From contig JAKFFE010000019.1 of the NCBI GenBank assembly GCA_036675345.1, forward strand, positions 62,001-126,000: a stretch of 64,000 bases of DNA. The letters run 5' to 3'. Positions 48,028 to 55,900 of this stretch are shown here, piece after piece (positions within the stretch are counted from its first letter, which is position 1; the number at the start of each line of letters is the position of its first letter). The stretch is from JALYOC01 sp036675345 (GTDB taxonomy: Bacteria > Myxococcota > Myxococcia > Myxococcales > Myxococcaceae). A program made the translations under genes and the position numbers. The notes under the pieces were generated by a model that did no database searches, had not been told where the DNA came from, and saw only the letters and a list, made by a program, of their open reading frames with translations.

Positions 48028-49026
48028 CTAGAAGAACTTCCCCAGGTCCAGGTCCCGGTACAGCCCCGCCACCTGTTCCCCGTAGCCGTTGAAGGGCAGC
48101 GTCGGACGGCGGCGCAGCTCGCCGATCCGCCGCTCGGTGGCCTGGCTCCAGCGTGGGTGATCCACCTGGGGGTTCACGTTGGCGTAGAAGCCGTACTCGT
48201 TGGGCGCGGAGAGGTTCCAGGTGGTGGGCGGCTCGGTCTCGGTGAAGCGGATCCGGACGATCGACTTGATCCCCTTGAAGCCGTACTTCCACGGCACCAC
48301 CAGCCGCAGCGGAGCGCCGTTCTGGTTGGGCAGCGTCCGCCCGTACAGCCCCACCGCCATCAAGGTCAGCGGGTGCATCGCCTCGTCCATCCGCAGCCCC
48401 TCGGTGTACGGCCAGTCCAGCACCCCGCGGCGCTGACCGGGCAGTTGCTCCGGATCGAGCAGGGTCTCGAAGGCCACGTAGCGGGCGCGGGAGGTCGGCT
48501 CCAGCCGGCGGAGCAGCGCCGCCAGCGGGAACCCCACCCAGGGGATGACCATCGACCAGGCCTCCACGCAGCGCATCCGGTACACCCGCTCCTCCAGCGG
48601 GAACCACCCCAGCAGGGTGTCCAGATCCAGCGACTGGGGGCGGTGGGTCTCCCCGTCCACCTGCACTGTCCACGGGCGCGGCCGCAGCGAATGGCCGTTT
48701 CGGGCGGGGTCACCCTTGTCCAGGCCCAGCTCGTAGAAGTTGTTGTAGGTGGTGGCCGCCGCGTACTCGGTGTGCGGCTCGTCCACCTGGAACTGGGGCG
48801 GGCGGGACGCAATCGACAGCGCGTCCGGGGACGGTCCCCCGTCGATGCCCGCCACCTCGGGGGCCGCGGGCGGCGAACCCCGCCGGGACAGCGCGATCAA
48901 CCCGCCCCCCACCGCGGCGGTCACCCCGACGAAGCCGGCGGCGCCACGGATGAACTCCCGGCGGCGCAGGTACAGCGCCTCGGGGGTGATCTCACCGGCG
49001 GGTGGTTCCTTTGGCAGCAGCCCCAT
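48028..49026 (-). CDS. msrP: MsrP, molybdopterin methionine sulfoxide reductase catalytic subunit
   Basis: A 332-residue periplasmic reductase (formerly YedY) that repairs oxidised methionines in envelope proteins. A twin-arginine signal is visible (LRRREFIRGAAGFVG, about residues 20-35). The molybdenum-cofactor region includes RMRCVEAWSMVIPWVG with the cysteine ligand, and RLVVPWKYGFKGIKSIVRI. The usual length is about 310-335. Upstream of msrQ; together they form the complete two-gene system. Divergent from the barrel gene on the plus strand. Confidence 0.95.
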   Translation of the reverse strand: MGLLPKEPPAGEITPEALYLRRREFIRGAAGFVGVTAAVGGGLIALSRRGSPPAAPEVAGIDGGPSPDALSIASRPPQFQVDEPHTEYAAATTYNNFYELGLDKGDPARNGHSLRPRPWTVQVDGETHRPQSLDLDTLLGWFPLEERVYRMRCVEAWSMVIPWVGFPLAALLRRLEPTSRARYVAFETLLDPEQLPGQRRGVLDWPYTEGLRMDEAMHPLTLMAVGLYGRTLPNQNGAPLRLVVPWKYGFKGIKSIVRIRFTETEPPTTWNLSAPNEYGFYANVNPQVDHPRWSQATERRIGELRRRPTLPFNGYGEQVAGLYRDLDLGKFF

Positions 49027-49243
49027 GCCTGAACACTACGTGCGAAGGCCCCCGTTCGTTACCGCCCGGGCCCGACTGGCCGACAAATTTGCGCGGGAGC
49101 GTCCCCTCCCCGGCAAGCCTTGCCGCCTTCCGCCCCTTCCTCGGCCCATGTGCCTTGGCGCGAACGCTGCAGCCGAACCTTCCTCGCAGCCCGGTCTCCG
49201 GGTCACCAACATGCCCTCCCAGAGAGACGGGACGGAGGAGTCC

Positions 49244-50137
49244 ATGACGAAGCGAGCATGCATCCTGGCGGCGGTCCTCTCTGCCACCAGCCTGGCCCAG
49301 GAGCCCACCCCTGTACCGGCGCCCAAGCCTCCTCCCTACTCGGTGCCCTGGCAGCTGCGGCCCACCGCGGCCGGGAACGTGATCCGCCTGGACAGCGCGC
49401 TGGCCAGCCGGGAGCTGCCGGATGGAACCGGGGCCTGGACCTCGGCCACCATGCTGTTCGCCGCCTATCAGGTGATCCCCAACCTGGCGCCGTTCGTCCG
49501 CCTCGGCTTCGTGGCCGACTTCGCCACCGCCACCAACACCTCGCTGGTGAACCCGGCGGTGGGGGCCACCTGGTCGCTGCCTTTGGGAAACGGGCTGCGC
49601 ACCGGACTGTTCCTGGGGCTGACCGTCCCGATGGGGATGGGCGGAGGGAACGAGGGCGACGCCGGCAGCGCCACCGCCGCGCGGGCCGGAATCCAGGCGC
49701 GCTCCGCGATGGACAACGCGATGTTCGCGGTCAACGACTTCACCGTGTTCCCGGGGGTGGGGCTCTCCTGGACCGGCGCCGGCTTCACCGCCCAGGTGGA
49801 GGCCACCTTGCTGCAGCTGACCCGGGTCCGCGGGGAGGCGGTGCAGACCGACGCCACCAAGACCAACCTCACCTCCGGACTCCACCTCGGCTACTTCGTG
49901 CACCCCCAGTTCTCCCTGGGCGCCGAGCTGCGCTACCAGCGCTGGCTGGTCCCCCCGGCCGCGGTGACCACCGACGCCCAGCGGGACAACCTGACCGCCG
50001 CGGCGGGAGTCCGGGCCCACCTCAAATCGGGCGCGCTGACCTTCCGCCCCGGCGTCTCCTTCACCCTGCCCCTGGACGACCCGATGGGCGCGCAGGCCTA
50101 CCGGATCTTCCAGCTCGACGTCCCGGTCGCCTTCTGA
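49244..50137 (+). CDS. Exported beta-barrel-like protein, hypothetical
   Basis: A 297-residue protein with a signal peptide (MTKRACILAAVLSATSLAQ) and a body of amphipathic strands (PLGNGLRTGLFLGLTVPMGMG, GAGFTAQVEATLLQLTRV, FSLGAELRYQRWLVPP, LTFRPGVSFTLPL) ending in a C-terminal Phe. Likely an outer-membrane barrel. GGAGG 5 bases before the ATG fixes the start. No gene family assigned. Its stop is 5 bases from the end of the convergent peptidase gene. Confidence 0.7.
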   Translation: MTKRACILAAVLSATSLAQEPTPVPAPKPPPYSVPWQLRPTAAGNVIRLDSALASRELPDGTGAWTSATMLFAAYQVIPNLAPFVRLGFVADFATATNTSLVNPAVGATWSLPLGNGLRTGLFLGLTVPMGMGGGNEGDAGSATAARAGIQARSAMDNAMFAVNDFTVFPGVGLSWTGAGFTAQVEATLLQLTRVRGEAVQTDATKTNLTSGLHLGYFVHPQFSLGAELRYQRWLVPPAAVTTDAQRDNLTAAAGVRAHLKSGALTFRPGVSFTLPLDDPMGAQAYRIFQLDVPVAF

Positions 50138-50141
50138 ACGC

Positions 50142-51911
50142 TCAGTGCGCCGTGCCCTGCGGGCGCAGGGTGGCGAACTCGGCTTCGATCTCCTCGGCGG
50201 AGACGTAGCGGGGATCGATGTCCACCGGGACGGCCTTGAGGCGATCCAGCACCGCCTGCACCGGGGGCCGGACCACGCCCAGGGTCTTGAGCATCTGGTC
50301 CGCCTTGGCCTTGCTGCCCTCCGCCTGCAGGGTCATGAACTCGGCGGTCAGGGCCCGGACCCCTTCCTTGATCTTCGCCTTGTCCACCGAGAAGGTCCCG
50401 TCCTCGTTCACCCGGAAGCCGCCCTGGTCCAGCAGGTAGTTCACCTGGATCGCGATCCCCTTGCCGTGGGCCTCGTTGAGCCCGAAGCGGATCGACCGGA
50501 ACGCCGAGGCCAGGAAGGTCACGTACATGGTGTCCTCCATCTCCTTGGCCAGCACCCCCTTGTCGATCAGGTGCTGCAGCGCGAACAGCCCGGAGATGTC
50601 CGCCTTGGCCTCCTCGATCGGGCTGGAGCTGGCCTGCAGCGCCTGGCGCACGGTGGTCTTCTCTCCGTTGACGGTGATGTTGTGCGGCCCCAGCCCGTGC
50701 ATCAGTTCGTGCATCAGGATGTGGGTGAAGAAGGCGTCGAAGTTCACCTTGGCGATGTCCTCCCGGCTCAGCGCCACCTGGGCGATCGGCGTCAGCACGT
50801 GCTTGAACTTCGCCTCCTGGATGTTCTTGAGCATCACCCGCTTGGTCCCCATCTCGGCGGCGATCCGCTCGTCGTTGGGGAGGTTGAAGGCCGCGGTCTG
50901 CACGCCCCGGTTGGCGTCGCCGGCGGAGAAGATCGAGTTCACCACCCGGATCGGAGCCAGCGCGCCCAGCTTCGGGTTGCGGTACCTGGGATCGATCGGC
51001 AGCTTGTTCTCGATCTCCTGCAGCTCGCTGCTGAACTTGGCCAGCTTCTGGGTCTCCTCGTCATCGCGCAGGGTGATGAAGGCCTCGAAGGCCGCCTTGT
51101 AGTTGAACCACTCGTCCTCGTAGACCTCGTAGGGCCCCACGGTGGGTTCGATCGGCGCGTCCAGCTTCATCCAGGCCACGTCGCTGGCGTAGTAGTCGTT
51201 GGACAAGAACGCCTCCGCCCGGGTGGTGAGGAACGCGCGCAGGGTGGGGTTGTCGGTGAGGGTGGCCGCCTCCTTGAGCAGCGCGGCCATCTCCGCCAGC
51301 TCGCCCTGGTACTCCTGGCTGTAGGGGACGGAGATGAACTTCCCCTCCGGGCCCTTGCGGAGGGTGGTGAAGAACCCGGTGGCGCGGGTCTTCTCCGCCG
51401 CCGGCAGGCTGGCGATCCACTTCTCCACCTCGGTCTTGGTGGCGCCCGCCGGGTAGAAGTTGCCGGAGTGCGGCCGGGCCGGCGCGCCGGGGATGATGAT
51501 CGCGTTCTCGTCCAGCCGCGACCAGGGGCCCTTGTTGAGCAGGAACGCGTGCAGCCGCGCCTCCCCCATCGGGGAGTGGCGGTTCTCCAGCAGCGAGAAC
51601 AGCATCCCCTCGTTGCCGGCCCACACCTGACGCAGGAACAGGGCGTCGGTGATCCGGGCGGCGCGGATCAGCAGCGCCAGCGCCTTCCGATCGTTGACCG
51701 ACAGCTTCTCCAGCGGGGCGGCGATCTCCACCTCCACGAACCGGCCGCTGCTCTCCTGCAGCTTCTTCAGCTCCTCGGCGGAGTCGGCCAGCGCATGGGA
51801 ACGGGAGGGCGGCGGCGGCGGCGGACCCATCGGATCGTCCTTCCGTTCGGCCGCGACGTTGGAGGTGCAACCCGAGGCGACTGCCAGCAAGGCAACGAGA
51901 GCGCGTTTCAT
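50142..51911 (-). CDS. M49-like metallopeptidase lipoprotein
   Basis: A 589-residue lipoprotein (leader MKRALVALLAVASGC). Zinc motif HELMHGLGPH (about residue 400) and a downstream EEAKAD (about 435) correspond to the HELLGH and EECRAD motifs of dipeptidyl peptidase III (M49), but with HExxH spacing rather than HExxxH. The preceding DEWFNYKAAFEAFITLRDDEETQKL and the GPYEVYEDE block are also M49-like. Predicted to cleave dipeptides from peptides in the envelope (inference). ATG at 51911; divergent from the exonuclease gene, 73 bases apart. Confidence 0.8.
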   Translation of the reverse strand: MKRALVALLAVASGCTSNVAAERKDDPMGPPPPPPSRSHALADSAEELKKLQESSGRFVEVEIAAPLEKLSVNDRKALALLIRAARITDALFLRQVWAGNEGMLFSLLENRHSPMGEARLHAFLLNKGPWSRLDENAIIIPGAPARPHSGNFYPAGATKTEVEKWIASLPAAEKTRATGFFTTLRKGPEGKFISVPYSQEYQGELAEMAALLKEAATLTDNPTLRAFLTTRAEAFLSNDYYASDVAWMKLDAPIEPTVGPYEVYEDEWFNYKAAFEAFITLRDDEETQKLAKFSSELQEIENKLPIDPRYRNPKLGALAPIRVVNSIFSAGDANRGVQTAAFNLPNDERIAAEMGTKRVMLKNIQEAKFKHVLTPIAQVALSREDIAKVNFDAFFTHILMHELMHGLGPHNITVNGEKTTVRQALQASSSPIEEAKADISGLFALQHLIDKGVLAKEMEDTMYVTFLASAFRSIRFGLNEAHGKGIAIQVNYLLDQGGFRVNEDGTFSVDKAKIKEGVRALTAEFMTLQAEGSKAKADQMLKTLGVVRPPVQAVLDRLKAVPVDIDPRYVSAEEIEAEFATLRPQGTAH

Positions 51912-51984
51912 CCCGCGCTTATCTGGCGGTGGAGGTGCGACCGTCAACCCTGGAGTGAGGGGCAGTGTCCACCCTGGAGCCACG

Positions 51985-52992
51985 GTGAGCGACGGAACAG
52001 ACCTCTTGAGCGTGGACGCCCGCGGGCTCCATTGCCCCGCCGGCGACTTCCACCTCGATCCCTGGGAGCCGGTCCCCACCGCGGTGATCACCCACGCCCA
52101 CGGCGATCACGCCCGCCCCGGCAGCGGCGTCTACCACTGCACCCAGGCCACCGCGCCCCTGCTGCGCCACCGGTTGGAGGGCGCGGAGGTGATCGGCCAT
52201 CCGCCGCGCCAACCGTTCACCCTGGGCCAGGCACAGGTCAGCTTCCATCCCTCCGGCCACCTGCTGGGCGCGGCCCAGGTCCGGGTGGAGGCGGCCGGCC
52301 AGGTGTGGGTCTTCTCCGGGGACTACAAGCGGGCGCCGGATCCCACCTGTGAACCGTTCGAGCCGGTGCGCTGCGACACCTTCATCACCGAGGCCACCTT
52401 CGCCCTCCCGATCTTCCGCTGGGACCCGCCACCGACGGTGGTCCGGGAGATCTTCGAGTGGTGGGAGCAGAACCGGCGGGCCGGCCGGGCCTCGGCGCTG
52501 TTCTGCTACGCGCTGGGCAAGGCGCAGCGGGTGCTCGCCGAGCTGACCGCGTTCACCGACCGCCGGGTGTTCGTCCACGGCGCGGTGGAGCCGCTGGTGG
52601 CGCTGTACCGGGAGCAGGGGGTGAGGATGCTCCCCACCGAGGTGGCCACCACGAGGCCGCGGGGGACCTCCTTCGCCGGGGAGCTGATCCTGGCCCCGCT
52701 CTCCGCCCGCGGCGCGGTGTGGATGCGACGCTTCGGGGACCGGCAGGAGGCGTTCGTCTCCGGCTGGATGCAGCTGCGCGGCACCCGCCGTCGCCGCGCG
52801 TTCGATCGGGGCTTCGTCCTCTCCGATCACGCCGACTGGCCGGCGCTGTTGCAGACGGTGGAGGACTCCGGCGCCCAGCGGATCCTGGTCACCCATGGCT
52901 ACGCGGAGGTGCTCTCCCGCTACCTGCGGGAGAAGGGGCTGGAGGCGCGGGCGCTGGCCACCCCCTTCCAGGGGGAGGCGGAGGACCCATGA
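51985..52992 (+). CDS. Ligase-associated DNA exonuclease (metallo-beta-lactamase fold)
   Basis: A 335-residue protein of the MBL-fold family that accompanies ATP-dependent DNA ligases. Metal motif HAHGDH at residues 37-42, then HPSGHLLGAAQV, VFSGDYKR, TEATFALPIF, and the C-terminal SDHADWPALL and THGY. GTG start at 51985 with GGAG 5 bases upstream. Its stop overlaps the ligase ATG by four bases. The wider system usually includes an Lhr-type helicase and a phosphoesterase, neither seen here. Confidence 0.92.
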   Translation: MSDGTDLLSVDARGLHCPAGDFHLDPWEPVPTAVITHAHGDHARPGSGVYHCTQATAPLLRHRLEGAEVIGHPPRQPFTLGQAQVSFHPSGHLLGAAQVRVEAAGQVWVFSGDYKRAPDPTCEPFEPVRCDTFITEATFALPIFRWDPPPTVVREIFEWWEQNRRAGRASALFCYALGKAQRVLAELTAFTDRRVFVHGAVEPLVALYREQGVRMLPTEVATTRPRGTSFAGELILAPLSARGAVWMRRFGDRQEAFVSGWMQLRGTRRRRAFDRGFVLSDHADWPALLQTVEDSGAQRILVTHGYAEVLSRYLREKGLEARALATPFQGEAEDP

Positions 52993-54596
52993 AGACCTTC
53001 GCGCAGCTCTACGAGGCGCTGGATGCCACCACCTCCACCAACGCCAAGGTGGAGGCGATGGCCGCCTACTTCCAGGTGGCCCGCCCGGAGGACGCGGTGT
53101 GGGCCCTGTTCTTCCTCACCGGCAGGCGCCTCAAGCGGCTGTTGCCGAACCGTTCGCTGGATTCCTGGACGGTGGCGCTGACCGGGCTGCCCCACTGGCT
53201 GATCGGCGAGTGCTACGACGCGGTGGGCGACTTCGCCGAGACCATCTCCCTGCTGGTGGAGTCCGGCACCGCAGCGCCGACGCCGGAGCTGCCGCTGGCG
53301 GAGTGGATCGTGCGCCTGCAGTCGCTGCCGGAGCTGGACGAGGCCGCCCAGTTCCAGCAGGTATCCCGCTGGTGGCGAGAGCTGCCCCGGCGGGAGCTTT
53401 TCCTGCTCAACAAGCTGGTCACCGGCGAGCTGCGGGTGGGCGTCTCCGACACCCTGGTGGTCCGCGCCCTGGCCCAGGCCACCGGCCTGCCCGCCGCCAG
53501 CCTCTCCCATCGGCTGATGGGCAGCTGGGAGGCGGACGGCGCCTTCTTCCGGCAGCTGGTCTCCCCCGACACCACCCCCGACGAGCTCTCCCGCCCCTAT
53601 CCGTTCTGCCTGGCCTCGCCGCTGGATCGCCCGCTGGAGGCGCTGGGTGCGCCGGAGGAGTGGCAGGTGGAGTGGAAGTGGGACGGGATCCGCGGGCAGC
53701 TGCTCCACCGGTCCCAGGAGATCTTCCTCTGGTCCCGGGGAGAGGAGCTGATCACCCCGCGCTTCCCGGAGGTGGTGGCGGCGGCGCGCGGGCTCCCGGA
53801 CGGCACCGTCCTCGACGGCGAGGTGCTGGCCTACGAGAACGACTCCCCGCTGCCCTTCTCCCGCCTGCAGCGGCGGATCGGTCGGCAGAAGCTGACGCCC
53901 CAGATCCTGGCCGAGGCCCCGGTGGTGTTCATGGCCTACGACCTGCTGGAGGAGGCGGGCGAGGATCTGCGCGCGCTCCGCCTCTCCCAGCGGCGGGCCA
54001 GATTGCAGCGTCTGGTGGAGGGAGGCGCTCCCCAGCTGCGGCTCTCCCCGGTGGTCCCCCCCGGCCCCTGGGCGCAGCTGGAGCCGCTGCGGGCGGGTTC
54101 CCGCGAGCGCAATGTGGAGGGCTTCATCCTCAAGCGGCTGGACTCGCCCTACGGCACCGGACGCAAGAAGGGCGACTGGTGGAAGTGGAAGGTGGATCCC
54201 TTCTCCATCGACGCGGTGCTGGTCTACGCGCAGCCGGGGAGCGGGCGCCGGGCCTCGCTGTTCACCGACTACACCTTCGCGGTGTGGAGCGGGGAGGAGC
54301 TGCTGCCGATCGCCAAGGCCTACTCCGGCCTCTCCGACGTGGAGATCGCCGAGCTGGACCGCTGGGTCCGGGCCCACACCCGCGAGCGCTTCGGCCCGGT
54401 CCGCGCGGTGGAGCCGGTGCAGGTGTTCGAGCTGCACTTCGAGGCCCTCGCCCGCTCCTCCCGGCACAAGTCGGGGATCGCCCTGCGCTTCCCGCGCATC
54501 TCCCGCTGGCGGACGGACAAGCCGGCGGCGGAGGCGGACACCCTGGCCAATCTGGAATTGCTGCTGGACCGCTACGGCGCCGCCGACGCGCCCTGA
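52989..54596 (+). CDS. ATP-dependent DNA ligase (ligase-associated repair cluster)
   Basis: A 535-residue ATP-dependent ligase. The adenylated lysine is in KWDG (about residue 230), followed by LDGEVLAY (motif III-like), VVFMAYDLLEE, EGFILKRLDSPYGTGRKKGDWWKWK (motifs IV-V), and an OB-fold C-terminus. A helical N-terminal domain precedes the catalytic core. Seals nicks using ATP. Coupled to the exonuclease gene, with which it probably acts in DNA repair. Distinct from the essential NAD-dependent ligase. Confidence 0.95.
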   Translation: MKTFAQLYEALDATTSTNAKVEAMAAYFQVARPEDAVWALFFLTGRRLKRLLPNRSLDSWTVALTGLPHWLIGECYDAVGDFAETISLLVESGTAAPTPELPLAEWIVRLQSLPELDEAAQFQQVSRWWRELPRRELFLLNKLVTGELRVGVSDTLVVRALAQATGLPAASLSHRLMGSWEADGAFFRQLVSPDTTPDELSRPYPFCLASPLDRPLEALGAPEEWQVEWKWDGIRGQLLHRSQEIFLWSRGEELITPRFPEVVAAARGLPDGTVLDGEVLAYENDSPLPFSRLQRRIGRQKLTPQILAEAPVVFMAYDLLEEAGEDLRALRLSQRRARLQRLVEGGAPQLRLSPVVPPGPWAQLEPLRAGSRERNVEGFILKRLDSPYGTGRKKGDWWKWKVDPFSIDAVLVYAQPGSGRRASLFTDYTFAVWSGEELLPIAKAYSGLSDVEIAELDRWVRAHTRERFGPVRAVEPVQVFELHFEALARSSRHKSGIALRFPRISRWRTDKPAAEADTLANLELLLDRYGAADAP

Positions 54597-54627
54597 GCCC
54601 CCAGCGGGCTGGCGTTCAAGCGGACGT

Positions 54628-54675
54628 CCACTGTCGTCCCCGGAGACGATCCCCATCTTGGGGAGGTGACAGTGG
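54628..54675 (+). promoter_or_regulatory. Structured leader upstream of csbD-like gene
   Basis: Outer inverted repeat CCACTGTC/GACAGTGG (54628-54635, 54668-54675) enclosing a CCCC-ATCTT-GGGG hairpin (54651-54663) and an alternative TCGTC/GACGA pairing that competes with the outer stem. It lies 45 bases before the CsbD start. Confidence 0.45.
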
Positions 54676-54719
54676 GCCACCCAACCCCGGGAGGCCCCGA
54701 CTTCCAAAGGAGCCGAACA

Positions 54720-54905
54720 ATGGGTTCGTTGATCGACAAGGCGAAGGGGAAGGCGAAGGAGATCGGCGGCGTGGTCTCCGGCGATCGTGAGCTGGAGGCG
54801 GAGGGCAAGAAGGACACCGCCAAGGGCAACATCAAGGAGGGGTTCGAGGAGGTGCGCCACGGCATCAAGGACGCGCTGAACCCGGACCGCCCCACCCGGC
54901 GGTAG
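54720..54905 (+). CDS. CsbD-like stress protein
   Basis: A 61-residue hydrophilic protein of the CsbD family: IDKAKGKAKEIGGVVSGDRELEAEGKKDTAKGNIKEG. CsbD proteins are general-stress proteins of unknown activity, induced by osmotic, heat or nutrient stress in other bacteria. ATG at 54720 has AAGGAG 7 bases upstream; an in-frame extension to 54666 is not needed. A strong terminator follows, so it is a single-gene unit. Confidence 0.9.
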   Translation: MGSLIDKAKGKAKEIGGVVSGDRELEAEGKKDTAKGNIKEGFEEVRHGIKDALNPDRPTRR

Positions 54906-54925
54906 ACGGTGAAAGATCATCAACG

Positions 54926-54967
54926 CGGCCCCGTGAGCCCCCTGTGGGCCGCGGGGCCGTGGTGTTT
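54926..54967 (+). terminator. Terminator after csbD-like gene
   Basis: Perfect 8-bp stem CGGCCCCG/CGGGGCCG (54926-54933, 54952-54959) followed by TGGTGTTTC. The T tract is interrupted, but the stem is strong and starts 20 bases after the stop codon. Confidence 0.75.
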
Positions 54968-55039
54968 CTCCTACCCCGACATGTGGGCCTCCCAGCTGTC
55001 GCTTGAGACGCGGCCGGGGGGCGGCGATGCTCCGCGCCC

Positions 55040-55894
55040 ATGTCGTGGCAGGTCGGGTTGGGCGTGGCGGTCCTCGTCGCGCTGGGGTTGGCAGTGGCAG
55101 GGCGCTGGCTGTGGGTCCGCCGGGCGGCGCGGCGCCCCCGCGTCTACCGCCCGCCGCGGCTGCGCCATCCGATCGTGCTGGCCCACGGGATCCTCGGCTT
55201 CGACGAGGTGAAGCTGGCCGGCCGCCGTCAGGAGTACTTCCGGGGCATCCCGGATCAGCTGCGCAAGCTGGGCACCGAGGTCTTCGTGCTCAAGGTCCCG
55301 GCGCTGGGCTCGGTGGAGGCGCGCGCCCAGGCCCTGGCCGCCGCGGTGCGGTCGCTGCCGGCGGAGCGGGTGAACATCATCGCCCACAGCATGGGCGGGC
55401 TGGACGCGCGCTTCGCCATCTCCCAGCTGGGCCTGGCGGCGCGGGTGGCGTCGCTGACCACGGTGGGCACCCCGCATCACGGGACTCCGCTGGCGGACAT
55501 CGGCACCCGGGTGCTGGGCGATGGGCTGATGCTCAAGCGGGTGCTGGCCCGGCTGGGGGTGGACGTGGAGGCCTTCTACGACCTCACCACCGCTCGGATG
55601 AACCGCTTCAACGACGCGGTGCCCAACCACCTCAAGGTGGCCTACGGCAGCTACGTGGCCCGGGTGCCCAGCGCGCCCCGCCTCAACCCGCTGTTGCTGC
55701 CCGCCCACCTCTATCTGCGCCAGCGCGCCGGGGACAACGACGGGCTGGTCCCCACCGACTCGCAGCAATGGGGAGAGCTGCTGGGGCGGGTGGAGGCGGA
55801 CCACTGGGCGCAGATCGGCTGGTCCACCGGGCGCTTCGACGTCAGCGACTTCTACGCCAAGGTGGTCCGGGACCTGATCGGCCGCGGCTTCTAG
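55040..55894 (+). CDS. Secreted/anchored triacylglycerol lipase-like alpha/beta hydrolase
   Basis: A 284-residue lipase of the Pseudomonas/Burkholderia type: N-terminal hydrophobic anchor (VGLGVAVLVALGLAVAG), HPIVLAHGILGFDEV with the oxyanion-hole HG, nucleophile elbow HSMGG, TVGTPHHGTPLAD, and an aspartate/histidine pair in GDNDGLVP and ADHWAQIGW. Complete catalytic triad, so an active esterase or lipase is likely; the hydrophobic start may anchor it. No lipase chaperone gene is adjacent. Ends 6 bases before the convergent DUF4388 gene. Confidence 0.9.
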   Translation: MSWQVGLGVAVLVALGLAVAGRWLWVRRAARRPRVYRPPRLRHPIVLAHGILGFDEVKLAGRRQEYFRGIPDQLRKLGTEVFVLKVPALGSVEARAQALAAAVRSLPAERVNIIAHSMGGLDARFAISQLGLAARVASLTTVGTPHHGTPLADIGTRVLGDGLMLKRVLARLGVDVEAFYDLTTARMNRFNDAVPNHLKVAYGSYVARVPSAPRLNPLLLPAHLYLRQRAGDNDGLVPTDSQQWGELLGRVEADHWAQIGWSTGRFDVSDFYAKVVRDLIGRGF

Positions 55895-55900
55895 CCGGGC

